DNA from: Bacteroidota bacterium
GTDB lineage: Bacteria > Bacteroidota > Bacteroidia > AKYH767-A > 2013-40CM-41-45
Reading direction: 5' to 3'
DNA: 64,000 nucleotides
NCBI GenBank assembly: GCA_016720935.1
Contig: JADKJP010000007.1
Coordinates: 992,001-1,056,000 of the forward strand
The notes beneath the pieces are model-generated. The model searched no databases. It was not told the DNA's origin and saw nothing but the letters and a program-made list of their open reading frames with translations. Of this stretch, positions 18,115-28,000 are shown piece by piece (position 1 is the first letter of the stretch; the number at the start of each line of letters is the position of its first letter). The position numbers and the translations under genes are program-made.

Positions 18115-19491
18115 ATGAAAAGACTTTTACTCACTCTTACTGCCATTGTCTGTTTTCAAAATGCATTTTCCTGGGGGAATGACGTGCTTGTACACTCAGA
18201 GTCTGTCGGAAGACCCTCACTGGTCGCGACTTCCAATGGCACCTTGTATTGCTCAGTTCCATCGGGAATAAGCGGACAAAGAGGAATTAATATTTTGCAA
18301 TCAACTGATTTAGGTGCAACATGGTCATTGGTAACTAATCTAAGCAATGGTCAGCTTGTCGCGAAATCAAAACTAGTCGTAACTGGAACTGATTCGGTTT
18401 ATTGTGCCTATCAGCAAGGGTCCTCGCTTTACTTCTACAGTCTGCAATCACATACGCGAACGTCATACACCTTACGTCAGATTTCAGATTTTGATGTTGC
18501 GGCTTCGCCTAACAGCAACTCCTTGTATTTGTTTACTGATGAAAGCAGCACGGATTTTCTATATTATAATAGCTCAACTGATGGCGGACACACCTGGACC
18601 GGAAGTAGCGGAAATGTTTCTGTGCATGCTGCGCAACCAAGAGTTTCCATGGATGGCGACCGTCTTATCCTGAATTATTTTGGCCCGCCACTGACGACGG
18701 TCACTACTTCTGATATCCGTACTATGGTATTTGATGAAACAGCTCCCGGAACGATTCAGTCCGGAGGCTTTTTTCCAATGGTTTCAGCCGGACCTGAGAG
18801 ATCCATGTTTGCTTCGTGCAAAGTCAATGATAATGTATGGTTCGTCTACACAGAGGGCGATACACTCACAGAATTAAAATACAGGTTGAGCACCCTGAAC
18901 GGTTCATCATACGGACCTGAAACGACTATAACCGGAGGAGGTACAACGAGTATTGGTTGTTTTGATATCACCTCCTATAAAAATCAAAACGATTCAGGGA
19001 TGTACGTGGTTTATTTTTCACAAACGACATCCGGGCAAGCGGAAATGAAATTCTTATCCGTTTCATCCGCGACACCAACGGTATTTTCCAGTCCGGAAAC
19101 ATTCAATGATTTTATCCCTGAATGTACCGATGACGATACATATCCGGCAATAACATCCATTTTATCGGACGCGGGAGTTGTTTTTTTTGAAAGAGATGCC
19201 GGAGTGGCTTCGCTTTATTATGATATCCGGACTACAACATTAAAAACACCTGAGATAGAAAATGAACAATCACTCAGCATATTCCCAAACCCGGTTCAGA
19301 GTCAACTTTCGATAAGTAATAAAAACCCTCAACAAAAAAGTGGCTGCAGGATAACGGATATAACCGGGAGGGTTTTGAAAGTGATCACACTCCTGGAAAA
19401 GGAAACAACGATAGATCTTTCGGATTTTGGATCCGGAATTTACTTCTTAGCCTTAGAAGGAGGAGAAGTGATACGGTTTATAAAAGAATAA
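18115..19491 (+). CDS. Secreted Asp-box (BNR-like) protein with type IX sorting domain, copy 2
   Basis: 458 aa and aligned end to end with the upstream gene: WGNDVLVHSESVGRPSLVATSNGTLYCS here against WGSDVFVQAQPTGRSSLVATASGTLYCS there. Asp-boxes occur as STDLGATWSL and SSTDGGHTWTGS. The shared core KSKLVVTGTDSVYCAYQ is nearly unchanged between the copies, whereas the sorting domain (LSIFPNPVQSQLSI...FGSGIYFLAL) has diverged. The arrangement is a local gene duplication that has had time to drift. A signal peptide is present (LLLTLTAIVCFQNAFS). The substrate or ligand is unknown. Confidence 0.85.
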   Translation: MKRLLLTLTAIVCFQNAFSWGNDVLVHSESVGRPSLVATSNGTLYCSVPSGISGQRGINILQSTDLGATWSLVTNLSNGQLVAKSKLVVTGTDSVYCAYQQGSSLYFYSLQSHTRTSYTLRQISDFDVAASPNSNSLYLFTDESSTDFLYYNSSTDGGHTWTGSSGNVSVHAAQPRVSMDGDRLILNYFGPPLTTVTTSDIRTMVFDETAPGTIQSGGFFPMVSAGPERSMFASCKVNDNVWFVYTEGDTLTELKYRLSTLNGSSYGPETTITGGGTTSIGCFDITSYKNQNDSGMYVVYFSQTTSGQAEMKFLSVSSATPTVFSSPETFNDFIPECTDDDTYPAITSILSDAGVVFFERDAGVASLYYDIRTTTLKTPEIENEQSLSIFPNPVQSQLSISNKNPQQKSGCRITDITGRVLKVITLLEKETTIDLSDFGSGIYFLALEGGEVIRFIKE

Positions 19492-19500
19492 TTTTATTTC

Positions 19501-19541
19501 GCCCAATCGGCGCAAAGGGCGCAAAGTATTTCTTCGCACAC
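19501..19541. repeat. GCGCAAAG-type intergenic repeat
   Basis: GGCGCAAAGGGCGCAAAG followed by TTCTTCGCAC lies between two convergent genes. The same words in reverse complement (CCTTTGCGCCCTTTGCGC) recur at 56190-56232. It is a short dispersed intergenic repeat with no coding capacity. Confidence 0.55.
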
Positions 19542-19555
19542 TTGCGTGATACCTG

Positions 19556-20320
19556 CTATTTAACCCGCTTCACTTCTACTACCCAATCCCATGGATAAGG
19601 ATCACGCAGCCACTTCGGGGGTGAGGTAATTTCGGTGTCCCAGCTGTATTCGAGACGGTCGATATTCTGAATCTCGAAATTTCCGGCATTCAAAAATGAA
19701 TACAATTCCGCGAAAAGATAATGTTTGGTCGGATGTCCGTCGATGTGAAAAATACCTTTCTGAATCAGTTCATGATGGGCCGGAGTAAGGTGATCAAATT
19801 CTTCTTTAGGAATATCGTGATGCTTCACGCCTTCGCTTTCGTACACTTTCAACATTTGCATCGCGGAGAATGACGCGGATTCAAGCGAAGGAATAACAAT
19901 CACTGCCGTTCCACCTTTTTTCAATGACTTCAACACATTTCTTAAAATGGAAAAATTCCGTTTGTTGTTGTCTCCGATAGCGACATTGCAGCAAAAGGCA
20001 AAATCTGCAGGCGGAATCTTGTTCTTTGGTGCGGCAAGATCAACACGCTCAAATTCTACGTTTTTATAGCCGGCAGTTTTGGCGATGTCCAGACATTTTT
20101 GAGAAATATCTACTGCGAGTACCTTATAAAACAATGGTGCCAGTAAGGGCAATGCTTTTCCGGTTCCGCAACCGAAATCGACCGCGAATTTTCCTTTTCC
20201 GGCATATTTTTGAACGATACCTTTTAATTTTCCTTTTTTACTGGATTTAAAGACATCAAAAATTTCTTCTTCGTAGGTTTTTGCAATTTTATCCCAGTGA
20301 ATAGCTTCAGTCATTTGCAA
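19556..20320 (-). CDS. Class I SAM-dependent methyltransferase
   Basis: 254 aa. The Rossmann motif I is FAVDFGCGTGKALPLL at residues ~46-61, with the motif II acidic end at VLAVDIS and a VDLAAP...DFAFCCNV segment. A C-terminal LRDPYPWDWVVEVKRV completes the fold. The substrate cannot be told; similar stand-alone methyltransferases act on small molecules. It is monocistronic, convergent with the Asp-box genes and 64 bp from them. Met3 is an equally good start. Confidence 0.8.
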   Translation of the reverse strand: MQMTEAIHWDKIAKTYEEEIFDVFKSSKKGKLKGIVQKYAGKGKFAVDFGCGTGKALPLLAPLFYKVLAVDISQKCLDIAKTAGYKNVEFERVDLAAPKNKIPPADFAFCCNVAIGDNNKRNFSILRNVLKSLKKGGTAVIVIPSLESASFSAMQMLKVYESEGVKHHDIPKEEFDHLTPAHHELIQKGIFHIDGHPTKHYLFAELYSFLNAGNFEIQNIDRLEYSWDTEITSPPKWLRDPYPWDWVVEVKRVK

Positions 20321-20468
20321 TTACATTTTGAATTCACTGCAATGAAATCATTCGAGGGCAATATTAAAAGGAAAAAATATTAACAATGGTGTAAAACAGG
20401 TAAAACAGCCTTTTCAAAATATCCGGAATTGAAATTGAAATTTTCAGTGTATGGCCTGAAAACCGCCA

Positions 20469-20513
20469 CCAGTAGGCTTTTCCGGACCAGTTATCCACAG
20501 GAAAAGCCACTGG
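20469..20513. repeat. Long hairpin in the 436-bp gap
   Basis: The arms CCAGTAGGCTTTTCC and GGAAAAGCCACTGG pair over 14 bp with one bulged base and a 16-base loop. It lies upstream of the methyltransferase gene, without a clear T-run, so its role is unknown. The rest of the 20321-20756 gap holds only the terminator and the CACGAAT repeat listed separately. Confidence 0.45.
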
Positions 20514-20634
20514 TACACTTCACATAGTTTTCAGCTGATTCCTGATGCATCTTTGAGTCATCAATCACACTGGTTTTGGCGCCTCTCCTGAAAAGCCTAC
20601 AAACATTCAACCTTTTCTCTTAACATGAAACACA

Positions 20635-20662
20635 AAAACGCTGGCGAATAGCCGGCGTTTTT
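20635..20662 (-). terminator. Terminator downstream of the DUF5916 gene
   Basis: AACGCTGGC and GCCGGCGTT pair over 9 bp with one mismatch around a 5-base loop, flanked by A-runs and T-runs on both sides. On the minus strand it ends in TTTTT. It lies about 95 bp past the stop of the 20757-23201 gene and may work in both directions. Confidence 0.7.
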
Positions 20663-20678
20663 ACTTTCCTGTTAGGTT

Positions 20679-20701
20679 TGCCACGAATGCACGAATTGTT
20701 A
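20679..20701. repeat. CACGAAT-type dispersed repeat
   Basis: GCCACGAATGCACGAATTG. A similar CCACGAATAGCACGAATGAGCACGAAT string occurs on the minus strand inside the MMPL-fusion coding region near 51694-51724. Only the similarity of words is claimed. Confidence 0.45.
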
Positions 20702-20756
20702 CTTAAGGAAAGATGCTTTTTTCTGGTAAAATGTACAAAGTAAATAGTTTGACTAT

Positions 20757-23201
20757 TTAGGCTTTTGATTTGCGTTTCAGGGAAAGGTAATCAAGGTAAT
20801 AGAGAACCTTTATGGAAATACTATTTGTCTGGGGCTGACTGATGGTGTGTTTCAGATCATCAAACAAATCAGTTGTGACTTTGCTGGTTTGGGTTTCTAT
20901 ATCGTTTTTATAAACGATCGAGAGATTGCTTCCGGGCGCAAATTGCCAGCTGTATACAAAATCAATATTGAAAACATTGTAATTAAAATTATTTTCACCG
21001 GAATAGACATTATTATCCACCAGATCGCCATTATCCATCAATGTAAGATACTTACGATAGTTACCGGTTGTCCAGTAATGTCTTGCGTTCAAAGTTAACG
21101 CCATGTCATTTTTAAAGATATATTTTCCGGACAAGATGTTTTCATAAGTATTCATGATTCTTAGTCCGTAGATGATAGTATCAGGATTAGAATAATCCGC
21201 TACTCCTAAGTTGTAGGGATCATAATTGTAACTGTTGATAAGCTTCAATGTAAATTTATCATTGAAGCGATAACGAATAGTAGTACTGATTCCAAATCCT
21301 TCTCCTACAAATCTTCCTATGAAATTACTTGGATTGAAATTAAAATCGACAGCGAGTTTCTTTCTATAATCGCTGCTGAATCCTGCATATGCATACCATA
21401 GCTTCACAGTTTTGTTGAATTTTCCGGGTACGCGAGGTTCATTGTAATCATAACCGGTTGTTGGCGTGTAACCACCTCCAAAGAAATAGGAATTATAGCT
21501 TACCCGATTCGCGTATCCATCAATACCCAACTGAAAAAGTGTTTGCTTTTTTGTTTGAGGGTTTTGAGAATAATCAACGGAGAGGTTCAGATTACCTTCA
21601 AGCCATTTCTTCCAGGGTTTGAACCACAGAAATGTAAAATAGCCTCTTGTATTCTGAAAATTCGGTAAGGTATAATACCCAAGATCCAACTGATTGTATG
21701 TATCTCCTGTAAATGTTCTGCTTATACCAAACTGGTACTTACCACTTATTTTTCGTGCACCAAAAAAATATTTATGACCAAAGAGTGATGTATAGACATT
21801 TGATTCCGTCGGATCCTTTTCGAGCTGTTGACTCAATGCAAAACTACCATCGACCGCGTAACGGTTTTTCTTATCGGCAAAAGTGAATCCGGTACCACTT
21901 ACATTCGCATCATTGTATTTCTTTGTCCGGGAAACATTGGTATTGATGAAATAGAAATTTGAATAATCATTGATTTGCTGATCCAATACAAGCACATTGT
22001 AATTTGTCAGAGGCTCAGTAAGCACCTTACGTCTTACACCGGCCTTGTTTTGCAACTCAGCATACATGTTGTTGGTAACGGCATTGAACAAACCAAAACC
22101 CAGACCTGAATTACTTCTCCCGGATATTTTGAATGCGTTGATCAGTTTCGTCTGTGATGGATTCTCTTCAATTGTTTCACCCTCCTGCAAAGAATCAAGA
22201 ACAGAATAAAAGAAAGTGGGCGTCTTCCCTATCCGTCTTGAATAGAATAAACTATTTTTTGAAAACAAATCTGTACCTTCTTTGAAGAAGGATCTGTTTT
22301 CGTTGTAATTAATTTCCCTGTAACTGAGATTTTTTACCTTATTATCGGATTGTGTCTGACCGAAATCCGGGAGGAGAGTCATGTCAAGGGTAAATCGATC
22401 ATCAATTCCGTATTTTAAATCCGCGCCAACATTATAGGAGAATGAATTTGAATAATGATATTCGGTTTCCGAAGCATAATCAGGTGAACGTTCAAAATAT
22501 GCGGATGCGTATGGAGTAATGGATAAACGTGGTGGCGACTGAATATTTTCCATTCCTTTCAGCAAACCCCAGTAAACCTGTGCGTTCGCGGCATCTGAAG
22601 GAGTCAGGCTCCATTGATCAAACTCATTAAAGCGTCGGATATTACGAGTCGTCTGAAACGCCCATTCCTGGATAGGTTTTTTTGGAAAACGAATGGCTGA
22701 ATATGGAATTTTCATTTCTACGCTCCAGCCTTTGTTATTGATTTTTACTGCACTTTCCCAAACTGCATTAAAAGTCGGGTCCGTAAATTTCGCGTCAGTC
22801 TGAACACCGGAAGCATAGACTCCAAAATCAAAAGCATCCTGACGAAGATTGTAAGGATCAATTACAAAACGAAAGTAATCAGCGTTCAGACCGTCATCAC
22901 GATTTCCCAGTTCATGGAGGATGCTGTCGGGATTTTCATCATACAACATCGCCGCGACATATACCGCTTTGTTATCGTAAGCAATCCGTACTTCGGTCAG
23001 TTGAGTAGGCTTCCCTCCTTCTAACGGTCTGTTCATTACGAAATCCGATACCGGCTTGATGTCAGCCCAAAAGGCTTCATTCAATACGCCATCAATTTTC
23101 GGTGGCACTGCAATTCGTGAAGCAATACATACTTTGGTTGTATCGTTTCCGAGCGTAGATAAACTAATTAAAACGAATAGCAGCAGAATGAATCTTTGCA
23201 T
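20757..23201 (-). CDS. CBM9-like / DUF5916 outer-membrane protein
   Basis: About 814 aa from Met17 of the longest frame. This start (23201) is followed at once by a signal peptide, MQRFILLLFVLISLSTLG; the longer version would bury it. Residues ~30-200 match the carbohydrate-binding family-9-like module that opens DUF5916 proteins (PPKIDGVLNEAFWADIKPVSDF, FRFVIDPYNLRQDAFDFGVY, GWSVEMKIPYSAIRFP). The remaining ~600 aa is rich in alternating aromatic beta-strands typical of an outer-membrane barrel and ends in YYLDYLSLKRKSKA. Such proteins are common in Bacteroidota and their role is unknown. It is monocistronic. Confidence 0.85.
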   Translation of the reverse strand: MQRFILLLFVLISLSTLGNDTTKVCIASRIAVPPKIDGVLNEAFWADIKPVSDFVMNRPLEGGKPTQLTEVRIAYDNKAVYVAAMLYDENPDSILHELGNRDDGLNADYFRFVIDPYNLRQDAFDFGVYASGVQTDAKFTDPTFNAVWESAVKINNKGWSVEMKIPYSAIRFPKKPIQEWAFQTTRNIRRFNEFDQWSLTPSDAANAQVYWGLLKGMENIQSPPRLSITPYASAYFERSPDYASETEYHYSNSFSYNVGADLKYGIDDRFTLDMTLLPDFGQTQSDNKVKNLSYREINYNENRSFFKEGTDLFSKNSLFYSRRIGKTPTFFYSVLDSLQEGETIEENPSQTKLINAFKISGRSNSGLGFGLFNAVTNNMYAELQNKAGVRRKVLTEPLTNYNVLVLDQQINDYSNFYFINTNVSRTKKYNDANVSGTGFTFADKKNRYAVDGSFALSQQLEKDPTESNVYTSLFGHKYFFGARKISGKYQFGISRTFTGDTYNQLDLGYYTLPNFQNTRGYFTFLWFKPWKKWLEGNLNLSVDYSQNPQTKKQTLFQLGIDGYANRVSYNSYFFGGGYTPTTGYDYNEPRVPGKFNKTVKLWYAYAGFSSDYRKKLAVDFNFNPSNFIGRFVGEGFGISTTIRYRFNDKFTLKLINSYNYDPYNLGVADYSNPDTIIYGLRIMNTYENILSGKYIFKNDMALTLNARHYWTTGNYRKYLTLMDNGDLVDNNVYSGENNFNYNVFNIDFVYSWQFAPGSNLSIVYKNDIETQTSKVTTDLFDDLKHTISQPQTNSISIKVLYYLDYLSLKRKSKA

Positions 23202-23324
23202 TGTGGGGATGATTGTAAAGAATGATACTTTAAAAAGAAGGGAATACAAGAATACTTCAATGATGTAAAACTAAAAAATGAAGCGTGAGTTTCACTTTTT
23301 ACCCTGTTAATCTTTGTTAAGAGT

Positions 23325-23357
23325 AGTTGTTAGTTGTTGGTTGTTGGTTGTTGTTAG
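23325..23357. repeat. Heptamer repeat tract TTGTTRG
   Basis: About four tandem copies of TTGTTGG/TTGTTAG lie in the gap between the DUF5916 and SusD genes. It belongs to the same class of 7-bp tandem repeats seen throughout the pigment cluster. Confidence 0.65.
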
Positions 23358-23393
23358 AGATTGGAAAAGTTAATAAGATCTGGTAATCTCGAT

Positions 23394-23435
23394 CTGATAC
23401 TTGATACTTAATACTTAATACTTAATACCTCATAC
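23394..23435. repeat. Heptamer repeat tract TTAATAC
   Basis: Six tandem 7-mers: CTGATAC, TTGATAC, three TTAATAC, CTCATAC. It is distinct in sequence from the neighbouring TTGTTGG tract but shares its 7-bp period. Confidence 0.7.
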
Positions 23436-23520
23436 CATGTATCAAAAACATATTGCCGGCCAGGGTTTCCTGATCCTATTGAACGACCCTTTACCCGGAA
23501 TATTTGCCTCTAATATAAAA

Positions 23521-23566
23521 TAAAAAAGCCCTGTACACTGAGAGGGAAACTCAGATGCACAGGGCT
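23521..23566 (-). terminator. Terminator of the SusC-SusD operon
   Basis: AGCCCTGT and ACAGGGCT pair at the base of a hairpin that also includes an inner CTGAG/CTCAG stem. Read on the minus strand it ends in TTTTTTA. It sits 19 bp after the SusD stop. Confidence 0.8.
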
Positions 23567-23584
23567 GAAATTAATCGAAAGGGG

Positions 23585-25057
23585 TCAGTTCACATCCCAC
23601 CAGACTTTGTCAGTGATGACGTGCTGAGCAGGGGTATTCGGGTTTAATGTTTGTTCAGAGTTAGGATAGAAAAGGATACTCGGGAATCGATTACCAATCT
23701 GACTGGTAGCAGAAATAACTAAGAAATCTGGATAACCTGTTCTTCTCCATTCATTCCACGCTTCTACACACTCTGATCCGCACATGGAAATCCATTTTTG
23801 GGTAATGATTGCTTTGATTTTATCTGCCTGAGTACCAGCATCCGGAAATGCGATAGCCGGCTGAGCAATGTAAGCAGCCGCATCAGCAGGATCAAAGCCC
23901 CAATATGCGAAGGAAGCATTTACACCACTTTCATAAAGAGCTTTAGCATCGCCACTCATCCAGCCTCTTGTAACGGCTTCCGCTTGCAGGAAATAACTCT
24001 CCGCAGCACTCAGGAAGAATACAGGAGACTCCGGACCTGCCACAGTAAAGCTGGGTTTGGAAAACCATCCTGAAACAACTGTCTGACCTCCAAAACCGGG
24101 AAGTTTGCCTTCGCCCTGATTGATTCCGTTTTGCAAACCAACACTGTCTCCTGAAGTTGCAGGTCTGTAGAAAGCATCGATACGCGGATCATTATTGCTT
24201 TTTAAGTAATTCAATGCGGTATTACTTGCAAGTACATTGAATGATCCCAAGGAAACGATTTGCATGTACAAAGGGTTCTGATTGAAATTCGCGTCATAAA
24301 AAAGCATGGCTGCATCCTCACCATCACCGATAAACTGTGCACCATCCGCGATCATCTGCTGAATACCTGCCTGAGCTACATTTGGACGAATTTCAGACTG
24401 ACGCATATACACTCGTAATTTCAGAGTATTCGCGAAACGAATCCACAAATCCATGTCACCACCATAGATGAAATCATCTTCCTGTGGATAAACATCGTCA
24501 CCTGCATAAGAAGTAATCGCTGCAATACCTTTGTCGATCAAAGTAATCAGACCATCATAAATTTTCTCCTGAGAGTCGTAATGAGGCGCATACACTCCTG
24601 ATTCCGCCTGAAGCGCATCCGTAAAAGGAACATCTCCATGCAAATCTGTCAACACCTGATACGTATAGGCCTGCATGATGTAGGAAATACCGGAATACTT
24701 TGTATTGCCACCGGCACTCAAACGAATGATATCGTTGAAGTCCATCAATGGTGAAGCATATAAATCTGACCACTGACGATCAAACGTAGTATTGGAGATC
24801 AGGTATTGATCATACACATTGTACTGGTTTCCGGTTGGACCCTGTGTCCAGAACTGACTCCAATAACCTCCGAGAATCTGGTAATCATTCCCCATGACAT
24901 AAGCTGTGTGGCCAATGGCAGCAGGTAAGATCTGTTTGGGTTTTAATTCAAGAGGATGATTTGGATCTGTGTTTACATCAAGGTAGTTTTTCTCACAAGA
25001 GACAAATACAGTAAACAGAGAAACGAAGAATATAGATTTTATAATTGATGTTTTCAT
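23585..25057 (-). CDS. SusD/RagB-like nutrient-binding lipoprotein
   Basis: 490 aa. A lipoprotein signal peptide ends in a VSC lipobox with Cys21 (FVSLFTVFVSCEKNYLDVNTDPN). The DVNTDPNHP start, LKPKQILPAAIG, FTDALQAESGVYAPHYDSQEKIYDGLITLID and C-terminal ECVEAWNEWRRTGYPDF match the SusD-like outer-membrane lipoproteins that form a lid over a SusC transporter. It follows SusC by 17 bp, as is usual. The substrate is unknown: no glycosidase or peptidase sits beside the pair. Confidence 0.92.
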   Translation of the reverse strand: MKTSIIKSIFFVSLFTVFVSCEKNYLDVNTDPNHPLELKPKQILPAAIGHTAYVMGNDYQILGGYWSQFWTQGPTGNQYNVYDQYLISNTTFDRQWSDLYASPLMDFNDIIRLSAGGNTKYSGISYIMQAYTYQVLTDLHGDVPFTDALQAESGVYAPHYDSQEKIYDGLITLIDKGIAAITSYAGDDVYPQEDDFIYGGDMDLWIRFANTLKLRVYMRQSEIRPNVAQAGIQQMIADGAQFIGDGEDAAMLFYDANFNQNPLYMQIVSLGSFNVLASNTALNYLKSNNDPRIDAFYRPATSGDSVGLQNGINQGEGKLPGFGGQTVVSGWFSKPSFTVAGPESPVFFLSAAESYFLQAEAVTRGWMSGDAKALYESGVNASFAYWGFDPADAAAYIAQPAIAFPDAGTQADKIKAIITQKWISMCGSECVEAWNEWRRTGYPDFLVISATSQIGNRFPSILFYPNSEQTLNPNTPAQHVITDKVWWDVN

Positions 25058-25074
25058 TTCAGGATGTTTTAAGA

Positions 25075-28000
25075 TTAGAACGTAAGACGAACATTTGCTC
25101 CGATACTTTTCACAGAAGGCAGGGTACCGTATTCAAATCCCTGCGCATTACCGTTACCAAATGAACTGGCTTCCGGATCGATGTAATGATTGTCTTTGTG
25201 AGTCTTGATCCACAAATTCCTTCCACTCACACTAAATACAATCGCGCTGAAAGGCGATTTGCGAATGAGTTTTGTTGGAATTGAATATGACAAACTGAGT
25301 TCGCGAAGTTTAATGTAAGATGCATCGATCAAATTTTCTCCTCCCGTCGAACTGACAAAATTCGCCCAATAGGTAAGTACATCCTGAACAGGTGTTGTGT
25401 TTGCGCTATATGATCCATCCGCATTTTGGACCACACTTCCGGGGATGACAAAAGGTTCACGGTCACCGTAAGTAGTGATCGGATCAGTGCCTGCAAATGT
25501 CATTGTACTCTTTGTTCTTGAAAACATCATTCCACCCTTCCTGACATCAAATGTGAATCCAAACGAGAATGATTTGTACGTAAGTTTATTGGTCATACCG
25601 GCGAGGTAATCCGGTTGAATATTTCCGCGGATTTGATCTTCAGCTGCAATGATTGGATAGCCTGTATTAGGATCCACAACGACATTTCCATTCGGATCAC
25701 GTTCGAAACTGGTCATAAGCAATGATCCATATGGCTGTCCTTCCTGCAATACAATGGCTCCTCCTGTAAATGAATTTCCGGGGTTCGCACTGAAAGGAGC
25801 TTGTCCAATATTGAGAGAAATCTGATCGAGTCCGGGATAAATATCTTCCACTAAACTCTTGTTCTTTGTATAGGTAAAAGAGATGTCCCAACGAATTCCT
25901 TTTTTGGAATCAACAGGCGTCAAACGCAACAATGCTTCTATCCCTTTGTTTGAGAATTTACCAGCGTTGATCACTTTTCCAAGATAGCCTGAAGAAGCAG
26001 GGAATGGAGCAGTGAAAATTTGTCCATCACTCACATTATCATAATAATCCGCTGTAATCCCAACGCGATCATTGAAGAATGCAAGATCAACTCCGATTTC
26101 AATTGCACGGGTAAATTCCGGTTTGAGATCAGGGTTGGAAACCACATCACCCAGGGTATATCCGGCAACACCATTCACCGGGAAATTCAGGAGAGAATTT
26201 GCATGTCCATCCGTGATATTCGGAGCCTGATATGTATTGGTCAGAACATAAGGCGCAGCTGCTTTACCAACTTTCGCGTAGCTGGCCATGATCTTACCAA
26301 AGTTAAATGTGTTGGTACTGATTTTGAAAGCGTCAGTAAAGACAAACGAAGCATTCACGCTCGGATAAAAGAAGGAATTGTTTTTAACAGGCAAAGTGGA
26401 TGACCAATCGTTACGTCCTGTCAATCCAAGAAAGAGGTAATTGTTGTATGACAAATCAATGCTGCCATATACTCCATACAAACGATCAAGTATCAAAGTA
26501 TTGCCAACTGTTGGAGCACCCTGAGCATTTGCAAGATTATAAAATCCGGGAACTACCAACGCGTTGGCGGTAGAGATTTGTCCGGTTGTACGTTTTTCAC
26601 GGACGTTGTGCCCCAAAAGTACATTCATGTAAATTTTATCCGTCAATTTTTTCTTCGCGTTCACCATGAGATCAGAGTTGATTTCGCGGCTGGTGTAATT
26701 CGTCACTTCATATCTTCCCGGAGAAGTGCCTGCTCCTTGTATATCATTTGGTGAACCCGGAGTAAAGGCGATGATCGCGTTGATCTCCTCACGGTTATCA
26801 TCATAAAAATCAGTACCGATACGATAGCTTACATCAAGCCAGTCGTTCGCTTTATAACCCAACATCACATTGCCAATTACGTGATCCACATTGTTCTGAT
26901 ATGAATTTTCATTCAAAGCAAAATAAGGATTGGTCGTATAGGGACTATAGAAATTATCCAGATTGTTGTATGGCGCAGTGTAGTCTTTCAAATCCTGTAA
27001 ATTGATATCACGGGGAGTTTGAATGATGTCTTCCCATGCCGACAAACTTGTTTGCTGTCCCTGTATGGAGAGATCTCCCTTCGATTTGATATAATATACA
27101 GAAGCAGAACTGTTGAATCTATTAGCGAGTTGTGTTGTACCGGAAACTTTGAAAGAAGTACGATTGTACTCTGTACCTGGCATAATACCAAACTGTTTTA
27201 CATTTCCAATCGACATATAGTATGTAGATTTCTCTCCACCCCCTGAAAGCGAAAGATCATTGGTATAAGTTCTTCCCAAATCAAAGAAATCTTTCACATT
27301 ATCCTTTACAGCTGAATATGGTTTGCTCAATTGAACACCATTTACAGTATTTCCCCATGGTAAAACTTCTCCATTCAGAGGAGCACCCCAGCTTGTATTC
27401 TCGCGAAGGTCCGGTTGTTTGAAAAGACCTTGTCCATATTCATTCTGAAACTCTGGCAACTTCAATGGAGATTCAAATGAGATCCCGCTTGTAAAGCTCA
27501 TTTCCGCATTCTTTTCAGAACCTTTCTTCAGATTTTTACCGGTCTTGGTTGTAATCATGACGGCGCCATTCGATGCGCGTGAACCGTACAATGCTGCAGC
27601 GGCCGGACCTTTCAGCACAGTCACCGATTCAATGTCTTCCGGATTGATATCATTCGCTCTTGAACCGGCATCCACCTGTCTGTTCAGGTTATCGCCGGTC
27701 TCATAGGACGCATTATCAATCGGAATTCCATCCACTACATACAAAGGCTGATTATTTCCGAGGAATGATGTCCCTCCCCGGATTACAACACGTGTAGAAC
27801 TACCTACACTACCGGAACCATTACTAATCTGAACTCCGGCAACTTTTCCCTGCAGCGAATTGAGTACACTACGATCACGGCCTTTTGTTAGTTCCTCTCC
27901 TCCTACTGAAGTTACTGCATAACCCAAACTTCTTTTTTCACGTTGGATAGCATTCGCTGTAACAACAACTTCATCCAGCTTCAACACATCTGATTCCATG

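Noticed and set aside
16664..19491. Sialidase activity of the two Asp-box proteins
   Set aside because: Asp-boxes are structural; the FRIP motif, arginine triad and catalytic Tyr/Glu were not found.
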